From Treponema bryantii (GTDB lineage: Bacteria > Spirochaetota > Spirochaetia > Treponematales > Treponemataceae): a stretch of 64,000 bases of DNA. The position numbers were made by a program, and so were the translations under genes. Shown piece by piece: positions 33,350-43,434 of this stretch (within the stretch, counting starts at the first letter, position 1; every line of letters starts with the position of its first letter). The notes beneath the pieces are model-generated. The model saw only the letters and a list, made by a program, of their open reading frames with translations. It searched no databases and was not told where the DNA came from. The stretch covers positions 1-64,000 of the forward strand of contig SUWN01000006.1 of assembly GCA_015061465.1 (NCBI GenBank), read 5' to 3'.

Positions 33350-34696
33350 ATGAAAAAGATTCTTTCAGGATTACTCGCTCTTGTACTTGCAGGTGCTTTA
33401 TTTACATCTTGCGGTGCAAAACAAGAAGACAAAGTTATTAACTTATGGTCATTCACAGATGAAGTTCCAGGAATGGTTGAAAAGTATTTAGCTGCTAACC
33501 CAGACCTCGGATACACATTAAACACAACAATCATCGCTACAACAGACGGTGCTTATCAGCCAGCTCTTGACCAAGCTTTACAAGCTGGTGGAAAAGATGC
33601 TCCAGATATCTACTGTGCAGAAGCAGCTTTCATCTTGAAATATTCAAAAGGTGATATGCAAGATTATGCTATGCCATACAAAAACTTAGGTATCGATATT
33701 GACAAAGCATTAAAAGATTCAGAAATTGCTCCATATACATCAGAAATTGGATCAAACACAAATGGTGAAGTTGATGCTTTAGGTTACCAAACAACAGGTG
33801 GATGTTTCATCTATCGTCGTTCAGTTGCAAAAGAAGTATTTGGAACAGATGATCCAGCTACAGTACAAGCAAAAATTGGTGGTGGATCAGGAAACTGGAA
33901 TGCTTTCTGGAAAGCTGCTGAAGAATGTGCTGCTAAAGGTGCTGCTATCGTATCTGGAGACGGAGACGTTTGGCACGCTGTAGAAAACTCATCAGACAAA
34001 GGTTGGATCGTTGATGGAAAACTTTATCTTGATCCAAAACGTGAAAAACTCCTTGACTACTCAAAAGCTTTAACAGACAACGGTTGGTCAAACGGAACAC
34101 AAGACTGGTCAGATGCTTGGTTTGCTGATATGAAAGGTGCTGGTGCAAAACCTGTATTAGGATTCTTTGGTCCAGCTTGGTTAATCAACTATACAATCGC
34201 TCCAAACTGTGGTGGATCTAAAGTTGGTGAAGGTACATACGGTGACTGGGCTGTTTGTAACTCTCCTGTAGGATTCTTCTGGGGTGGTACATGGCTTTTG
34301 GCTAACGGAAAAACAAAAATGTCTGCTGAAAAGAAAGAAGTTGTTAAAGGTATTATCGAATGGATTACACTTGATACATCTAACGACGGTCTTCTTTACA
34401 AATGGGCTAACGGTACTTTGAACGGTGAAGGTGGAACAAAAGATACAGTTGCTTCTGGTGTAGTAATGGCTAAATCTAACGGTGAATTACCATTCCTCGG
34501 TGGACAGAATATGTTCGACTACTTCGTAGCAGCTAACAAATATGCTAACGGTAAAAACCTTACACAATACGATGAAGGTATCAACTCTATCTGGCGTGAC
34601 CAAGTTCGTGCTTATGCTAACGGATCTAAATCACGTGAAGATGCTATCAAAGACTTCAAACAAACAGTTTCTGATACATTAGGAATTGCATACTAA
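33350..34696 (+). CDS. Sugar ABC transporter substrate-binding lipoprotein
   Basis: A 448-residue extracytoplasmic binding protein. The signal peptide ends in FTSCG, a lipobox, with Cys as the lipid-modified residue. INLWSFTDEVPGM at the start and NAFWKAAEECAAKGA in the middle match family 1 (maltose/oligosaccharide) binding proteins. Codon use is noticeably biased to a small codon set (GCT, GGT, AAC), as in highly expressed genes. AGAGGA precedes the ATG. Two permease genes follow; no ATPase gene is present, so a shared MsmK/UgpC-type ATPase is inferred. Confidence 0.93.
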   Translation: MKKILSGLLALVLAGALFTSCGAKQEDKVINLWSFTDEVPGMVEKYLAANPDLGYTLNTTIIATTDGAYQPALDQALQAGGKDAPDIYCAEAAFILKYSKGDMQDYAMPYKNLGIDIDKALKDSEIAPYTSEIGSNTNGEVDALGYQTTGGCFIYRRSVAKEVFGTDDPATVQAKIGGGSGNWNAFWKAAEECAAKGAAIVSGDGDVWHAVENSSDKGWIVDGKLYLDPKREKLLDYSKALTDNGWSNGTQDWSDAWFADMKGAGAKPVLGFFGPAWLINYTIAPNCGGSKVGEGTYGDWAVCNSPVGFFWGGTWLLANGKTKMSAEKKEVVKGIIEWITLDTSNDGLLYKWANGTLNGEGGTKDTVASGVVMAKSNGELPFLGGQNMFDYFVAANKYANGKNLTQYDEGINSIWRDQVRAYANGSKSREDAIKDFKQTVSDTLGIAY

Positions 34697-34717
34697 TAAT
34701 CAGTAGTTGATTATTAT

Positions 34718-34755
34718 ATAGGGGCTGACATTTTATTTGTAAGCCCCTATTTTTG
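34718..34755 (+). terminator. Intercistronic stem-loop after the binding-protein gene
   Basis: ATAGGGGCT and AGCCCCTAT form a 9-bp stem around a 15-base loop, followed by TTTTG. It probably stabilises or partly terminates the mRNA, giving more binding protein than permease. Confidence 0.7.
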
Positions 34756-34807
34756 TTTAGATTAAAATATGTAAAAAAGTAGATATACAATTTTTGGAGT
34801 ATACGAC

Positions 34808-35920
34808 ATGGAAAAAAAAGATCGTAGCATAAAAAAAACAAAAGGTGTTGATAAAGAAACAAAAACAGTTCTAAAAAAGAAATCTACTGTTAGTTATGCT
34901 AAATACGGATATATATTTAGTATTCCTTTTATTGTAGCTTTCTTAATTTTTTCACTTTATCCAACTTTATATACAGCAATTCTTGGTTTTACTGATTTAA
35001 GAGGTGCTGGAAAAACTAGTTTTAATTTTCTTCCGTTTAAAGAACTATTTTCAAACTACAAAAGTATTCTTATTGATAATCCAACTTTTAGAATTTCGTT
35101 AGGTAATACTATAAAACTTTGGGTTTGTAACTTTATTCCTCAGATGATTCTAGCACTTTTGCTTGCTGCATGGTTTACAAATAGACGTGTAAGTGTTCCT
35201 GGTGAAGGTGCTTTTAAAGTTCTATTCTATATGCCAAACATCATTACAGCTGCTACTGTAGCTATTTTGTTTAATGCGTTGTTTGCAGATCCAATAGGAC
35301 CTATAAATAACATTTTACAAAAAATAGGTGTTCTTGGAGTAGATCCAGCTACAGGAGAAAAAGAAGTAATAAAATTCTTACAATCCAAGAGCTGGTCTCA
35401 AGGTATTGTAATCTTTATTCAAACTTGGATGTGGTACGGATACACAATGATTATTATGATTTCTGCTATTTTAGGTATCAGCCCAGATATCTTTGAAGCT
35501 GCAGACATTGATGGTGCATCTGGTATTCAAGTTTTCTTCAAAATTACTATTCCAAATATCAAAACAATTTTGTTATTCACATTAGTAACTAGCCTTATTG
35601 GTGGTTTGAATATGTTCGATATTCCTCAACTTTTCAATAATGCTGGTCCAGACCGTTCTACAATGACTACAAACGTATTCATTTATCGTCAAGCATTCAG
35701 TGGTGGATATTTGTATAATAAAGCTTCTGCTGCAAGTATGCTTATGTGGATTTTGATTGTAGCTTGTTCTGCTGTTATGTTCTTTGCAATGAGAGATAAA
35801 GAAGAAGTTGCTATTGCAAAACAAAAGAAATTAGAAAAAAAAGAAGCAAAGCGTGCATTAAAAGAAGCTAAACTTGCTGAAAAGAATTCAAAAGAAGGAG
35901 TTGTGTCAAATGGAAAATAA
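34808..35920 (+). CDS. Sugar ABC transporter permease (MalF-type)
   Basis: A 370-residue inner-membrane permease with six helices. The EAA loop, DIFEAADIDGASGIQVFFKI, is the coupling motif to the ATPase. The basic N-terminal cytoplasmic tail is followed by the first helix from about 34. The C terminus is Lys/Ala-rich and charged (about 335-370), an unusual tail. GGAG precedes the ATG. Confidence 0.93.
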   Translation: MEKKDRSIKKTKGVDKETKTVLKKKSTVSYAKYGYIFSIPFIVAFLIFSLYPTLYTAILGFTDLRGAGKTSFNFLPFKELFSNYKSILIDNPTFRISLGNTIKLWVCNFIPQMILALLLAAWFTNRRVSVPGEGAFKVLFYMPNIITAATVAILFNALFADPIGPINNILQKIGVLGVDPATGEKEVIKFLQSKSWSQGIVIFIQTWMWYGYTMIIMISAILGISPDIFEAADIDGASGIQVFFKITIPNIKTILLFTLVTSLIGGLNMFDIPQLFNNAGPDRSTMTTNVFIYRQAFSGGYLYNKASAASMLMWILIVACSAVMFFAMRDKEEVAIAKQKKLEKKEAKRALKEAKLAEKNSKEGVVSNGK

Positions 35921-36767
35921 ATTGAATCTTCACAATGGTGGTAAAACCGTTTATAAAACTCTTATTTTTGTATTCTGTATTTTTCTTTCAGTTTTGAGTT
36001 TGTTCCCTTTTGTTGTAATGATTGTAAACTCAACACGTTCTACATATCAAATTCAACAACAGGCTGTTTCATTGATTCCTTCTAAATATTTCTTAAACAA
36101 CTTAAGAATTTTGACAGGAAAAAGTTTTAATCCTCTTACTGGATTTGCTAACTCTTTGATTGTTTCTGTAGGAACAACAGTTTGTGCTTTGTATTTCTCA
36201 ACATTAACAGCTTATGCTATCGTAATGTATGATTGGAAAATGAAAAAAGCATTCTTTAGCTTTATTATGGCTGTAATGATGATTCCTGCACAAATTACAA
36301 TTATTGGTTTTGTACAGATGGTTTATAAACTTGGTATGACAAATAATTTCTGGATTTTGATTTTGCCAGCCATAGCTTCGCCATCTCTGGTATTCTTTAT
36401 GCGACAGTATATGAAGCCAGCAATTCCACCTTCATTAATTGAATCTGCACGTATTGACGGTTCTAAAGAATTCTTTACATTCAATGTAATTGCTTTGCCA
36501 ATTATGAAACCAGCTATTGCAACACAAGCAATTTTCTGTTTCGTAACAGCATGGAATGATTTGTTTAGACCATTAACAATTCTTACAAAATCAGATTATT
36601 ATACTTTGCCAATTATGGTATCTTTGTTAAGAGGAGATATTTACAAAACAGAATTTGGTAGTGTTTACTTAGGTTTAACTTTGACAGCGTTACCACTTAT
36701 TATTGTTTATCTTTTCTTATCTAAATATATCGTAGCTGGTGTTGCTATGGGTTCTGTAAAAGGATAA
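35910..36767 (+). CDS. Sugar ABC transporter permease (MalG-type)
   Basis: About 285 residues from the ATG at 35910, with AAGGAG upstream; it overlaps the preceding permease by 11 bases. Six helices, with the EAA-loop motif SLIESARIDGSKEFFTFNVI and the C-terminal FLSKYIVAGVAMGSVKG typical of MalG/LacG proteins. It pairs with the MalF-type subunit. Confidence 0.93.
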   Translation: MENKLNLHNGGKTVYKTLIFVFCIFLSVLSLFPFVVMIVNSTRSTYQIQQQAVSLIPSKYFLNNLRILTGKSFNPLTGFANSLIVSVGTTVCALYFSTLTAYAIVMYDWKMKKAFFSFIMAVMMIPAQITIIGFVQMVYKLGMTNNFWILILPAIASPSLVFFMRQYMKPAIPPSLIESARIDGSKEFFTFNVIALPIMKPAIATQAIFCFVTAWNDLFRPLTILTKSDYYTLPIMVSLLRGDIYKTEFGSVYLGLTLTALPLIIVYLFLSKYIVAGVAMGSVKG

Positions 36768-36790
36768 TTGAAATTATCTTAAACAAAAAA

Positions 36791-36820
36791 AACTCGGACT
36801 AAAATGTCCGAGTTTTTTTG
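36791..36820. terminator. Bidirectional intrinsic terminator
   Basis: AACTCGGAC and GTCCGAGTT form a 9-bp stem around TAAAAT, with A-runs to the left and T-runs to the right. It serves the ABC operon and the convergent TraB gene. Confidence 0.9.
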
Positions 36821-36837
36821 TTTTTAAAACCAATTTT

Positions 36838-38022
36838 TTATTTTATATTTGTACCTTGTTTAATTATATCTGCAAGTCCGATAAAAGTTCCGATTGAAGT
36901 TAGAAGGGAAGGAACAAAGAAAACAAGTAAAACTCTTAAAAGTCTGTTCTTATAAAAAGTTTTTAGATGGCAAATATCATCTTGAACAGTTTCTATGTCA
37001 CTTACTTTTGGTTTACAAATACATGCTTGTACAATTCCTGTTACAAAACCAACTCCTACAAAAGGGCTTAGCGTTGTAAATGGTGCAGATATAAAGGCTG
37101 CTAAAACTGTAAGAGGATGTCCTCCTGCTAAAATTGTTCCTATAACGGAAGGAAGCCCTGTCCAAAGAAACCAACTTGTTAACATTGCAGAACCAGCTTT
37201 TACTCCTCCGTAAATAAATCCGAATGCAATTAAACCTATGATACTTACAGGGATAATCCATTCCCAAATTCTGCCCCAAATTGTTTTTGGTGGAATTTGT
37301 GAAATTTCTTGGATGTTACTTTGTTTTTGTCCAGATGCAAATTGTTTTAAATGTTCTTCAACACCGTTTAAGTGTCCTGCACCTAAAACAGCAACTATGT
37401 TGTTTCCTTGGGCGTTCCAGATTTTTGTTGCAAGATATTCATCTCTTTCATCAATTAAAACTTGTTTGATAACAGGCATATAATCTGAAAGTTCCTGCAT
37501 CATAGAATCCATTTCGTTTTTTTCTTTTATTTGTTCAATGTCTTCTTCAGAAAATTCTTCTTTAGAAAATGCACTTGAAATTAAAGAGGCTAAAAGTTTG
37601 CATTTTCCCCAAAGCGAATTTTTTGCCCAAGCACGGCGCAATGTTGTTTGAATAGGTCTGTCTGCCATAACTGTTGGAATATTCATTTCTTTTGCAACAT
37701 TCATTGCAGCAAGCATTTCATCGCCTGGCTGAACTCCTACTTTAGAGCCCATTCTTCGTTGAAAAGATGAAAGAACAAGATTTGCCATCAATAAAAAGCC
37801 TTCGTTATTTTTTATAACTTTTACGATGTCCAAATCACGATATTTATCTTTATTTTCAATTGAATCCGCACGTTTATCGTCTAATTCAATTGCAACACAA
37901 TCTGGAGTTAATTCTTTTATTGTTGTTTCAACTTCTTTAATACTTTCTGCGGATACGTGTGCTGTTCCTACAAGAGTAATTTTTCGTCCATTTAATTCTA
38001 ATTCACGTTGTAAGTGACTCAC
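36838..38022 (-). CDS. TraB/PrgY family membrane protein
   Basis: A 394-residue TraB/PrgY-family protein. The N-terminal soluble part has VGTAHVSAESIKEVE, CVAIELDDKRADSI and VAVLGAGHLNGVEEHLKQF, matching the two GxxH motifs of the TraB/Tiki-like fold. Four membrane helices occupy the C-terminal 140 residues. PrgY limits peptide pheromone activity in enterococci and relatives are thought to be proteases; function here is unknown. The start overlaps the TPR lipoprotein stop (ATGA). Confidence 0.87.
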   Translation of the reverse strand: MSHLQRELELNGRKITLVGTAHVSAESIKEVETTIKELTPDCVAIELDDKRADSIENKDKYRDLDIVKVIKNNEGFLLMANLVLSSFQRRMGSKVGVQPGDEMLAAMNVAKEMNIPTVMADRPIQTTLRRAWAKNSLWGKCKLLASLISSAFSKEEFSEEDIEQIKEKNEMDSMMQELSDYMPVIKQVLIDERDEYLATKIWNAQGNNIVAVLGAGHLNGVEEHLKQFASGQKQSNIQEISQIPPKTIWGRIWEWIIPVSIIGLIAFGFIYGGVKAGSAMLTSWFLWTGLPSVIGTILAGGHPLTVLAAFISAPFTTLSPFVGVGFVTGIVQACICKPKVSDIETVQDDICHLKTFYKNRLLRVLLVFFVPSLLTSIGTFIGLADIIKQGTNIK

Positions 38023-39401
38023 TTTTCAATCCCCCATTCTGCAAGTCTGTATTCAAAAAACATTGGAGCTTGCATATTTGTTACTTTTACATAGAATTCT
38101 TTTGCGATTGTATCTGAACCATTTATTTCGTTGTAAAGTCCCATGTAAAAATTAAGTTTTCCTCTTTTATTCGAGTTATCTTCTTTTGCAATTTTTGAAA
38201 TTAACAAAGATTCTGCATTACGGCTATATGAATCATGATAAAATCTAACTAATTGAAATTCTGTTGAATTTTTGTCCATTGTTTTCATTAATGCGGCAAG
38301 GATTTTTTTTGCATTAAATGTATCTTTTTCTTGTAAATACATAGCTGCATTTAATAACGGATAAGAATAATTTTTGTTATATTCGTATGCTTTATCAAAC
38401 ATTTGTCTTGCAACTGGGAAATTTTTATTTCTGTATTCTAAAACTCCAGCAGCTTCGTAAGCGTAATAATATTTTGGATTTGTTTGAATCACTTTATGAT
38501 AATTTTCCAACGCAAGGTCAAATTCATTTTGTTCATCATAACAACCTGCTAAATATGCATAAGCCAAAAAGTAAGTTGGTTCTATTTCTGTTGCTTTAGT
38601 CCAAGCGTCGATAGCTTCTGAATATTTTCCTTGGTTTCTAAAATAATCACCTAAGTCCAAATAATAATCGTAATTTGTTGGATCAATTTTTATTGCTTCT
38701 TGAATATATTTTGTTGCTCTTAAATAATTCATGTCTTCAGCCGAAAGTTTTCCCATGTATGCTAGAGCAGGCGCGTGATATGAATCAATTTGTAGAATAG
38801 TTTCAAAATATGTTTTTGCAGAATCAATATCATCCAAATAATATGACATTTGTGCGTAACCAAAAAGTGCGTCTATGTTGTTTGGTTCTGTGCGTAGAGC
38901 TTTTCTGTAAGAATCTCTAGATAGTTTATATTTTTTGTTTAGAGCATAATCTTCGGCTTGAATGATATTTGCAGAAACATTGTATGGCTCAACGACTAAA
39001 ATTTGTTTTAGAATAGATTTATAATTTGTATTATCATTTTTTGCTCTATAAGTCAAAGAAAGAAGTTCTAATGCATCAATGTTTTCAGGATTTTCTGCTA
39101 GAATTTCATTTGCTACTTTTTCAGAATTGTCTAAATCACCAGATGAAATGTACAACGAAGCTAAAAGTAATTTTAAGTCTAAATCATCTTTTAGTTCATC
39201 AGGAATGTTTTGGAAATGTTCTATTGCTCCTGATAAATCATCTTGATTTAATTTGTCCTGTAATTGTTTTACAAAAAGAACGTTTGGAGGGTCTTTTGGT
39301 TCTTGATTACCGTTGGCTTGAGAAAGTGGCGCTGATGTACAAGAAGTAAAAAATCCTTGAACAACAAAAACAAGTATGATTAAAAAATTAATTTTTTTCA
39401 T
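38019..39401 (-). CDS. TPR-repeat lipoprotein
   Basis: A 460-residue lipoprotein: signal peptide with lipobox FTSCT, then TPR repeats across about 45-400 (typical SYYLDDIDSAKTYFETILQI and YSEAIDAWTKATEIEPTYFL). Such proteins are envelope scaffolds for protein complexes. The ATGA overlap with the TraB gene suggests the two act together. No partner is identifiable. Confidence 0.85.
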   Translation of the reverse strand: MKKINFLIILVFVVQGFFTSCTSAPLSQANGNQEPKDPPNVLFVKQLQDKLNQDDLSGAIEHFQNIPDELKDDLDLKLLLASLYISSGDLDNSEKVANEILAENPENIDALELLSLTYRAKNDNTNYKSILKQILVVEPYNVSANIIQAEDYALNKKYKLSRDSYRKALRTEPNNIDALFGYAQMSYYLDDIDSAKTYFETILQIDSYHAPALAYMGKLSAEDMNYLRATKYIQEAIKIDPTNYDYYLDLGDYFRNQGKYSEAIDAWTKATEIEPTYFLAYAYLAGCYDEQNEFDLALENYHKVIQTNPKYYYAYEAAGVLEYRNKNFPVARQMFDKAYEYNKNYSYPLLNAAMYLQEKDTFNAKKILAALMKTMDKNSTEFQLVRFYHDSYSRNAESLLISKIAKEDNSNKRGKLNFYMGLYNEINGSDTIAKEFYVKVTNMQAPMFFEYRLAEWGIEK

Positions 39402-39423
39402 TTTTGAATCCTTTTATTAATAG

Positions 39424-39452
39424 TTGAAATTCCCTTAATCATTAGCTAAACT
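39424..39452 (+). promoter_or_regulatory. Candidate promoter of the envelope operon
   Basis: TTGAAA, 17 bases and TAAACT. The start would fall near 39459, only a few bases before the ATG at 39462, so the mRNA may be nearly leaderless. No Shine-Dalgarno is seen. Confidence 0.4.
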
Positions 39453-39461
39453 ATACACACA

Positions 39462-41594
39462 ATGAACATGCGAATAATTAGAAAAGGTTTAGGTATTTTT
39501 TTAGTCGATATTGTTATTATAATCGGCATTTTTATTCTACAATTTAGAACAGATTCCTATATAATGAAGAAATTAGGAAATTTGCAGATTACTTTAGAAC
39601 AATCTGTATCAGAAGATAATATAACAAGTTTATTAAACAAATTACAAGTTACTTACAACGGTCTTTCTATATTTTGTGATGATGAAAATCCTGCAAAAAT
39701 TCGCCTAGAAGATAATTCAGAAAAAGAAATAAAATTTATTGAATATGAAGAAAAAGGTGATTTAGCTTGTAATTTGATTTTTGAAGATAATGTTGTTTTG
39801 TCGGCAAAATTATCTGATAATTCAGAAAACGCAGAACTTCAAATTTCTACTTCATATCCAAAAACAGTTTCCTCTTTTCAGATTCCTTACAAATATTCAA
39901 GAAATATGAATGTACAAGAATCTGAAGTTAACAAGTTGGTTTTGAATAATAAACAAAAAACTTGGGATTTTACAGCAACAAATATTCAAAATAATATTCT
40001 TACATTTCAATCTTCAACAGCTATTGCAAAATATAAAATTCATGATGAAAAACAAAAGTTTACATTTGAGAATATTGTTGATTTTGTAGCTGCGCAAGAA
40101 GACGTTTATTTAAGTACAACAAAAGCATTTAAAGATAAACTTATTTCGTCATTTACAGAAAATGCTGCTGTATCTTCATCTTTATCAGAACAAGCTGTTG
40201 TGTCTTATGTTGCTGCTATGGCAGAAAACGGAAAATATAAAAATGCATTAGATTTTGTTCCACAAAGTTTTAAACGGGTTACACAAAGAACTTATTTATC
40301 TGCTCCGTATTTTAATAGTTTAGCAGCAATGAATACCTCTCTTGATAAATATATTTCTGATATTCAAAGCAAAATTAAAGCAAGTGCTTCATCTACTTCT
40401 TTGGATATTTTTACAACAGAAAACCTTGCATTTAATTTGGCAATTTATTCAAATCCTGAAACCGTATTAAAAGTTTTGAGTAAAGTTGTTGGCTTAAATG
40501 TAGAAGCTCTTTCTTTAAATGTAGCAACAGGAATTTTAAAAACTTATCAAGATTTATTACCGTTGAACCAAGATTACGCAAATGTTCTTTTGCAAGCAGT
40601 TGAACCTTGTTTGGAACGAATTACGTTGGCTTGTAATATTGATGGTGAAAAACTTACACTTTCTGAAAATGACACATTCTTGCCTGTTTCTCAAGCTGTA
40701 AATACTGGAATTACTCTTATGAAATATGGTTTATTAACAAATAATTTGACATACATAAAAGGTGGTCGTTTGTTAGTAAATTCATATATTGCAGATAGTT
40801 CGTCTTTTGATTTAAATACTTTATCGATGTTGTATCCAATTATTGCTTATGATAACGTTCTTTATCCTCACTTCTCAATAATTGGTTCTCTAAAAGATAA
40901 AAAAGTATGGACATGGTCATGTTCGGAAGATATTAAATTTAATTTTGAAGATGAAGTTGTAACTTTGGAATTGGATTTTATTGATGAACAGATTCAACAC
41001 GTTATTTTCAAAGAAATACCTCCATTCACTTCAATTTATATTTATGATATTGCTTATAGAACTGACCCAAGATTTGAGACTTACAATTCTTCAGGTTATG
41101 TATATAAAAATGAAAATGGAACTTTGTTGCTAAAATCTAGACATAAATCTGAAAAAGAAATTGTAAAATTAGATTATAAACCGATTGTAAAAAAAGAAGT
41201 TGTACCAATTGTTCAGCCAACAGAAAAAGATGACGCAAATAATGTTCAAGAAGAACTTGTTGTAACAGAATCAGAAGAAAATGTTTCGGCTACTTCTCAA
41301 GAAGAAACTCTCTCATTGGCATCGGATGTTGTTGAAACAGAACAAATACCTGAGGTTGTTGAAGAACCAAAAGAAATTAAATATGCAGTGTATTTAGATT
41401 CATGTTCGTCAAAACGTAAAATGATAGGTGTATTAAGAGGAATTTTCCCTGGCATGAAACCAAATGATGCTGAAATATTCTTAAAAGATTTACCTAGACT
41501 TATTGATGAAAATGTAACACAGGAAAAAGCTGCTGAATTACAAAAGTCTTTAACAGAAGCATCTGGTACTGTAAGAATTGTGCAAATGCAATAA
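39462..41594 (+). CDS. Membrane-anchored hypothetical protein with L7/L12-like C-terminal domain
   Basis: A 710-residue protein with an N-terminal membrane helix (about 9-26). About 40-560 is a large extracytoplasmic region with no known motif. About 590-648 is an acidic linker (Glu, Val, Thr-rich). The last 62 residues resemble the C-terminal domain of ribosomal protein L7/L12: KMIGVLRGIFPGMKPNDAE, then VTQEKAAELQKSLTEASGTV. That fold is also used as a protein-interaction module. Start: ATG 39462 or 39468. The three following genes share its direction. Confidence 0.7.
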   Translation: MNMRIIRKGLGIFLVDIVIIIGIFILQFRTDSYIMKKLGNLQITLEQSVSEDNITSLLNKLQVTYNGLSIFCDDENPAKIRLEDNSEKEIKFIEYEEKGDLACNLIFEDNVVLSAKLSDNSENAELQISTSYPKTVSSFQIPYKYSRNMNVQESEVNKLVLNNKQKTWDFTATNIQNNILTFQSSTAIAKYKIHDEKQKFTFENIVDFVAAQEDVYLSTTKAFKDKLISSFTENAAVSSSLSEQAVVSYVAAMAENGKYKNALDFVPQSFKRVTQRTYLSAPYFNSLAAMNTSLDKYISDIQSKIKASASSTSLDIFTTENLAFNLAIYSNPETVLKVLSKVVGLNVEALSLNVATGILKTYQDLLPLNQDYANVLLQAVEPCLERITLACNIDGEKLTLSENDTFLPVSQAVNTGITLMKYGLLTNNLTYIKGGRLLVNSYIADSSSFDLNTLSMLYPIIAYDNVLYPHFSIIGSLKDKKVWTWSCSEDIKFNFEDEVVTLELDFIDEQIQHVIFKEIPPFTSIYIYDIAYRTDPRFETYNSSGYVYKNENGTLLLKSRHKSEKEIVKLDYKPIVKKEVVPIVQPTEKDDANNVQEELVVTESEENVSATSQEETLSLASDVVETEQIPEVVEEPKEIKYAVYLDSCSSKRKMIGVLRGIFPGMKPNDAEIFLKDLPRLIDENVTQEKAAELQKSLTEASGTVRIVQMQ

Positions 41595-41651
41595 GTAAAA
41601 AATGTGTGAATTGAGCGTTTTTTTACCGATATTTTAAATAAGGTAATTTTT

Positions 41652-42824
41652 ATGAAAAAATATTCGTTTTTATTTGTTATATTTTTATGCACATTTTTTT
41701 CTTGTAGTAAAAAAACTGAAAAAATTGAAATAACAGAAACTGTGCCTCAGATTGAGATTAAAGAAAAAAATCATAAATGGTTTTATTTTTCTTCTGACGG
41801 ATATTTTGAAACTTCTTCGCCAAAAAATGCCCCATTTGTTTTAAATTCACCTTGGACAGAAGCGATTAGAATTTCTTCTGCAAATAATTCTTCTTCAATA
41901 AATCAAAAAAAAGGTTTTGCGGTTGTAAATCGGCTTGGAATGATTACGTTTGACAATGAAAAAATAAATCTTGCTGTGGATATAAATCTGTTTCCTAATC
42001 GCACTTCAGGAAATTTAGTTTTTTTTAATGATGTTCCAATTTTTTCAGTTTTTAAAAGTTCTTTTTTTAATGATTCAATTTTGCAAGAAAATTATAAAAA
42101 TGATGATTCATTGCATTTGTTTTTAGTTCAATTTGATGATGAAGCAAAAATTTCTTATCCACTTGTAAATTGCAGTAATTTATCGCAAAAAAATAATTCC
42201 GAAGTAACAGATTTTTACTGGAATGGTGACGAATGGTTTTGTTGTATAAAAAGTGTAGAAGATGGGCGTGTATTTTTTGATTACGTAAAATGGACTTCTG
42301 CGTTACCATTAATGTCGTTGTCTCCTGCAATTGCTAGCGAAAATCTTACAGTTTTTGAAATTGAAGTAAATGCGTTTAGAGAAAAAAAACAATTGTTAGA
42401 TTATAAAAATGCGCCAGAACGAATCAAAAAAATGTTGAATGGTTTTGATAAAAATATTTCGTTTGATTTAAAAGTAAAAACTTGTGGCGGAAGTTCTCCT
42501 CGTGTTTTTTCTAACGACGTACAAAATTATTCAGGTCAAACTCTAAAAGCAAAATCAATTATAAGCCAGAATTGGAGTTGTGTAATTTTTGAAGATGGAA
42601 CTCTTTTTATAGAAGGTGCATTGGAAAATAAGCACATTTTAAGAAATGGAAAACCTGTTGCAATTCGTTTGCCAAAACTTCCTGCCGGCTTTGTTTATAC
42701 TGATTTTGTAATTTCTGGAACTTATCTTTACGTTGGTTGGGAAGAAACAGATTTTTATAAAGTTGGAAAAAGTGGTTTTATTCAAGTAAATCTTGAAAAA
42801 ACGTTGTATAATAAGATGTATTAG
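41652..42824 (+). CDS. Lipoprotein of unknown function
   Basis: A 390-residue protein with signal peptide and lipobox (FFSCSKK), after AGGT. The mature part has beta-rich segments such as KNHKWFYFSSDGYFETS and FVISGTYLYVGWEET, suggesting a propeller-like or repeated beta fold, but no family is recognised. It is 10 bases before the small outer-membrane-like protein gene. Confidence 0.75.
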   Translation: MKKYSFLFVIFLCTFFSCSKKTEKIEITETVPQIEIKEKNHKWFYFSSDGYFETSSPKNAPFVLNSPWTEAIRISSANNSSSINQKKGFAVVNRLGMITFDNEKINLAVDINLFPNRTSGNLVFFNDVPIFSVFKSSFFNDSILQENYKNDDSLHLFLVQFDDEAKISYPLVNCSNLSQKNNSEVTDFYWNGDEWFCCIKSVEDGRVFFDYVKWTSALPLMSLSPAIASENLTVFEIEVNAFREKKQLLDYKNAPERIKKMLNGFDKNISFDLKVKTCGGSSPRVFSNDVQNYSGQTLKAKSIISQNWSCVIFEDGTLFIEGALENKHILRNGKPVAIRLPKLPAGFVYTDFVISGTYLYVGWEETDFYKVGKSGFIQVNLEKTLYNKMY

Positions 42825-42833
42825 AGAGATTTA

Positions 42834-43433
42834 ATGAAAAAGATTTTTTATATTTTTTTAATTTTGTTTTTCTCAAGTTCAATTTTTGCAAAAGCATCTT
42901 TTTTTGTAGAATTAACACCATCACTTTTATTAAATACAGAAGATAAAAAATACAGCGCACCTTCTCCTATTTATTTTCCGTTGAGTTTGGGAATTCAAAT
43001 TGAAACTCCGTTTGCAAAAATAGAACCTTCTATAAGTTTGTGGACAAATTATTATTTGCTTGCTCACGATAAGGCTCTTATTTCTGAAATAGAAAACAGA
43101 ACTTCTTTGGCAATTTCTTCTATGATTAATATTCCTGTAAGTTTTTCTATTGGTAAAACAGGCCTTTCTATTTCTGCAGGATTTGCTTTTTTTCTTAGAT
43201 TTGCGTTGCCTTTAGAAGGAATAGAAGCGAGTGATGAAGTTTCTAAAATAAATGAATATTTTTGGCAAAAAATGAGATTTCTTTATTTGAGTACAGATGT
43301 TCAGTGGATGTTTGATTTGCCAAAAGTAAAAGCTGGGCCAATTTTGCGATTCTATTTACCGCTTGGTGGATTAATCAGCGACAAAAGTATGAATGCTTCT
43401 ATTTTTAATTTGGGATTAAAAGTTTGTTTCTAA
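42834..43433 (+). CDS. Putative outer-membrane or periplasmic beta-barrel protein
   Basis: A 199-residue protein with signal peptide (cleavage near IFA-K). The rest shows alternating strands ending in Phe (FFVELTPSLLL, IFNLGLKVCF), like small barrels. No family recognised. It is followed after one base by the radical SAM gene. Confidence 0.65.
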   Translation: MKKIFYIFLILFFSSSIFAKASFFVELTPSLLLNTEDKKYSAPSPIYFPLSLGIQIETPFAKIEPSISLWTNYYLLAHDKALISEIENRTSLAISSMINIPVSFSIGKTGLSISAGFAFFLRFALPLEGIEASDEVSKINEYFWQKMRFLYLSTDVQWMFDLPKVKAGPILRFYLPLGGLISDKSMNASIFNLGLKVCF

Positions 43434-43434
43434 A

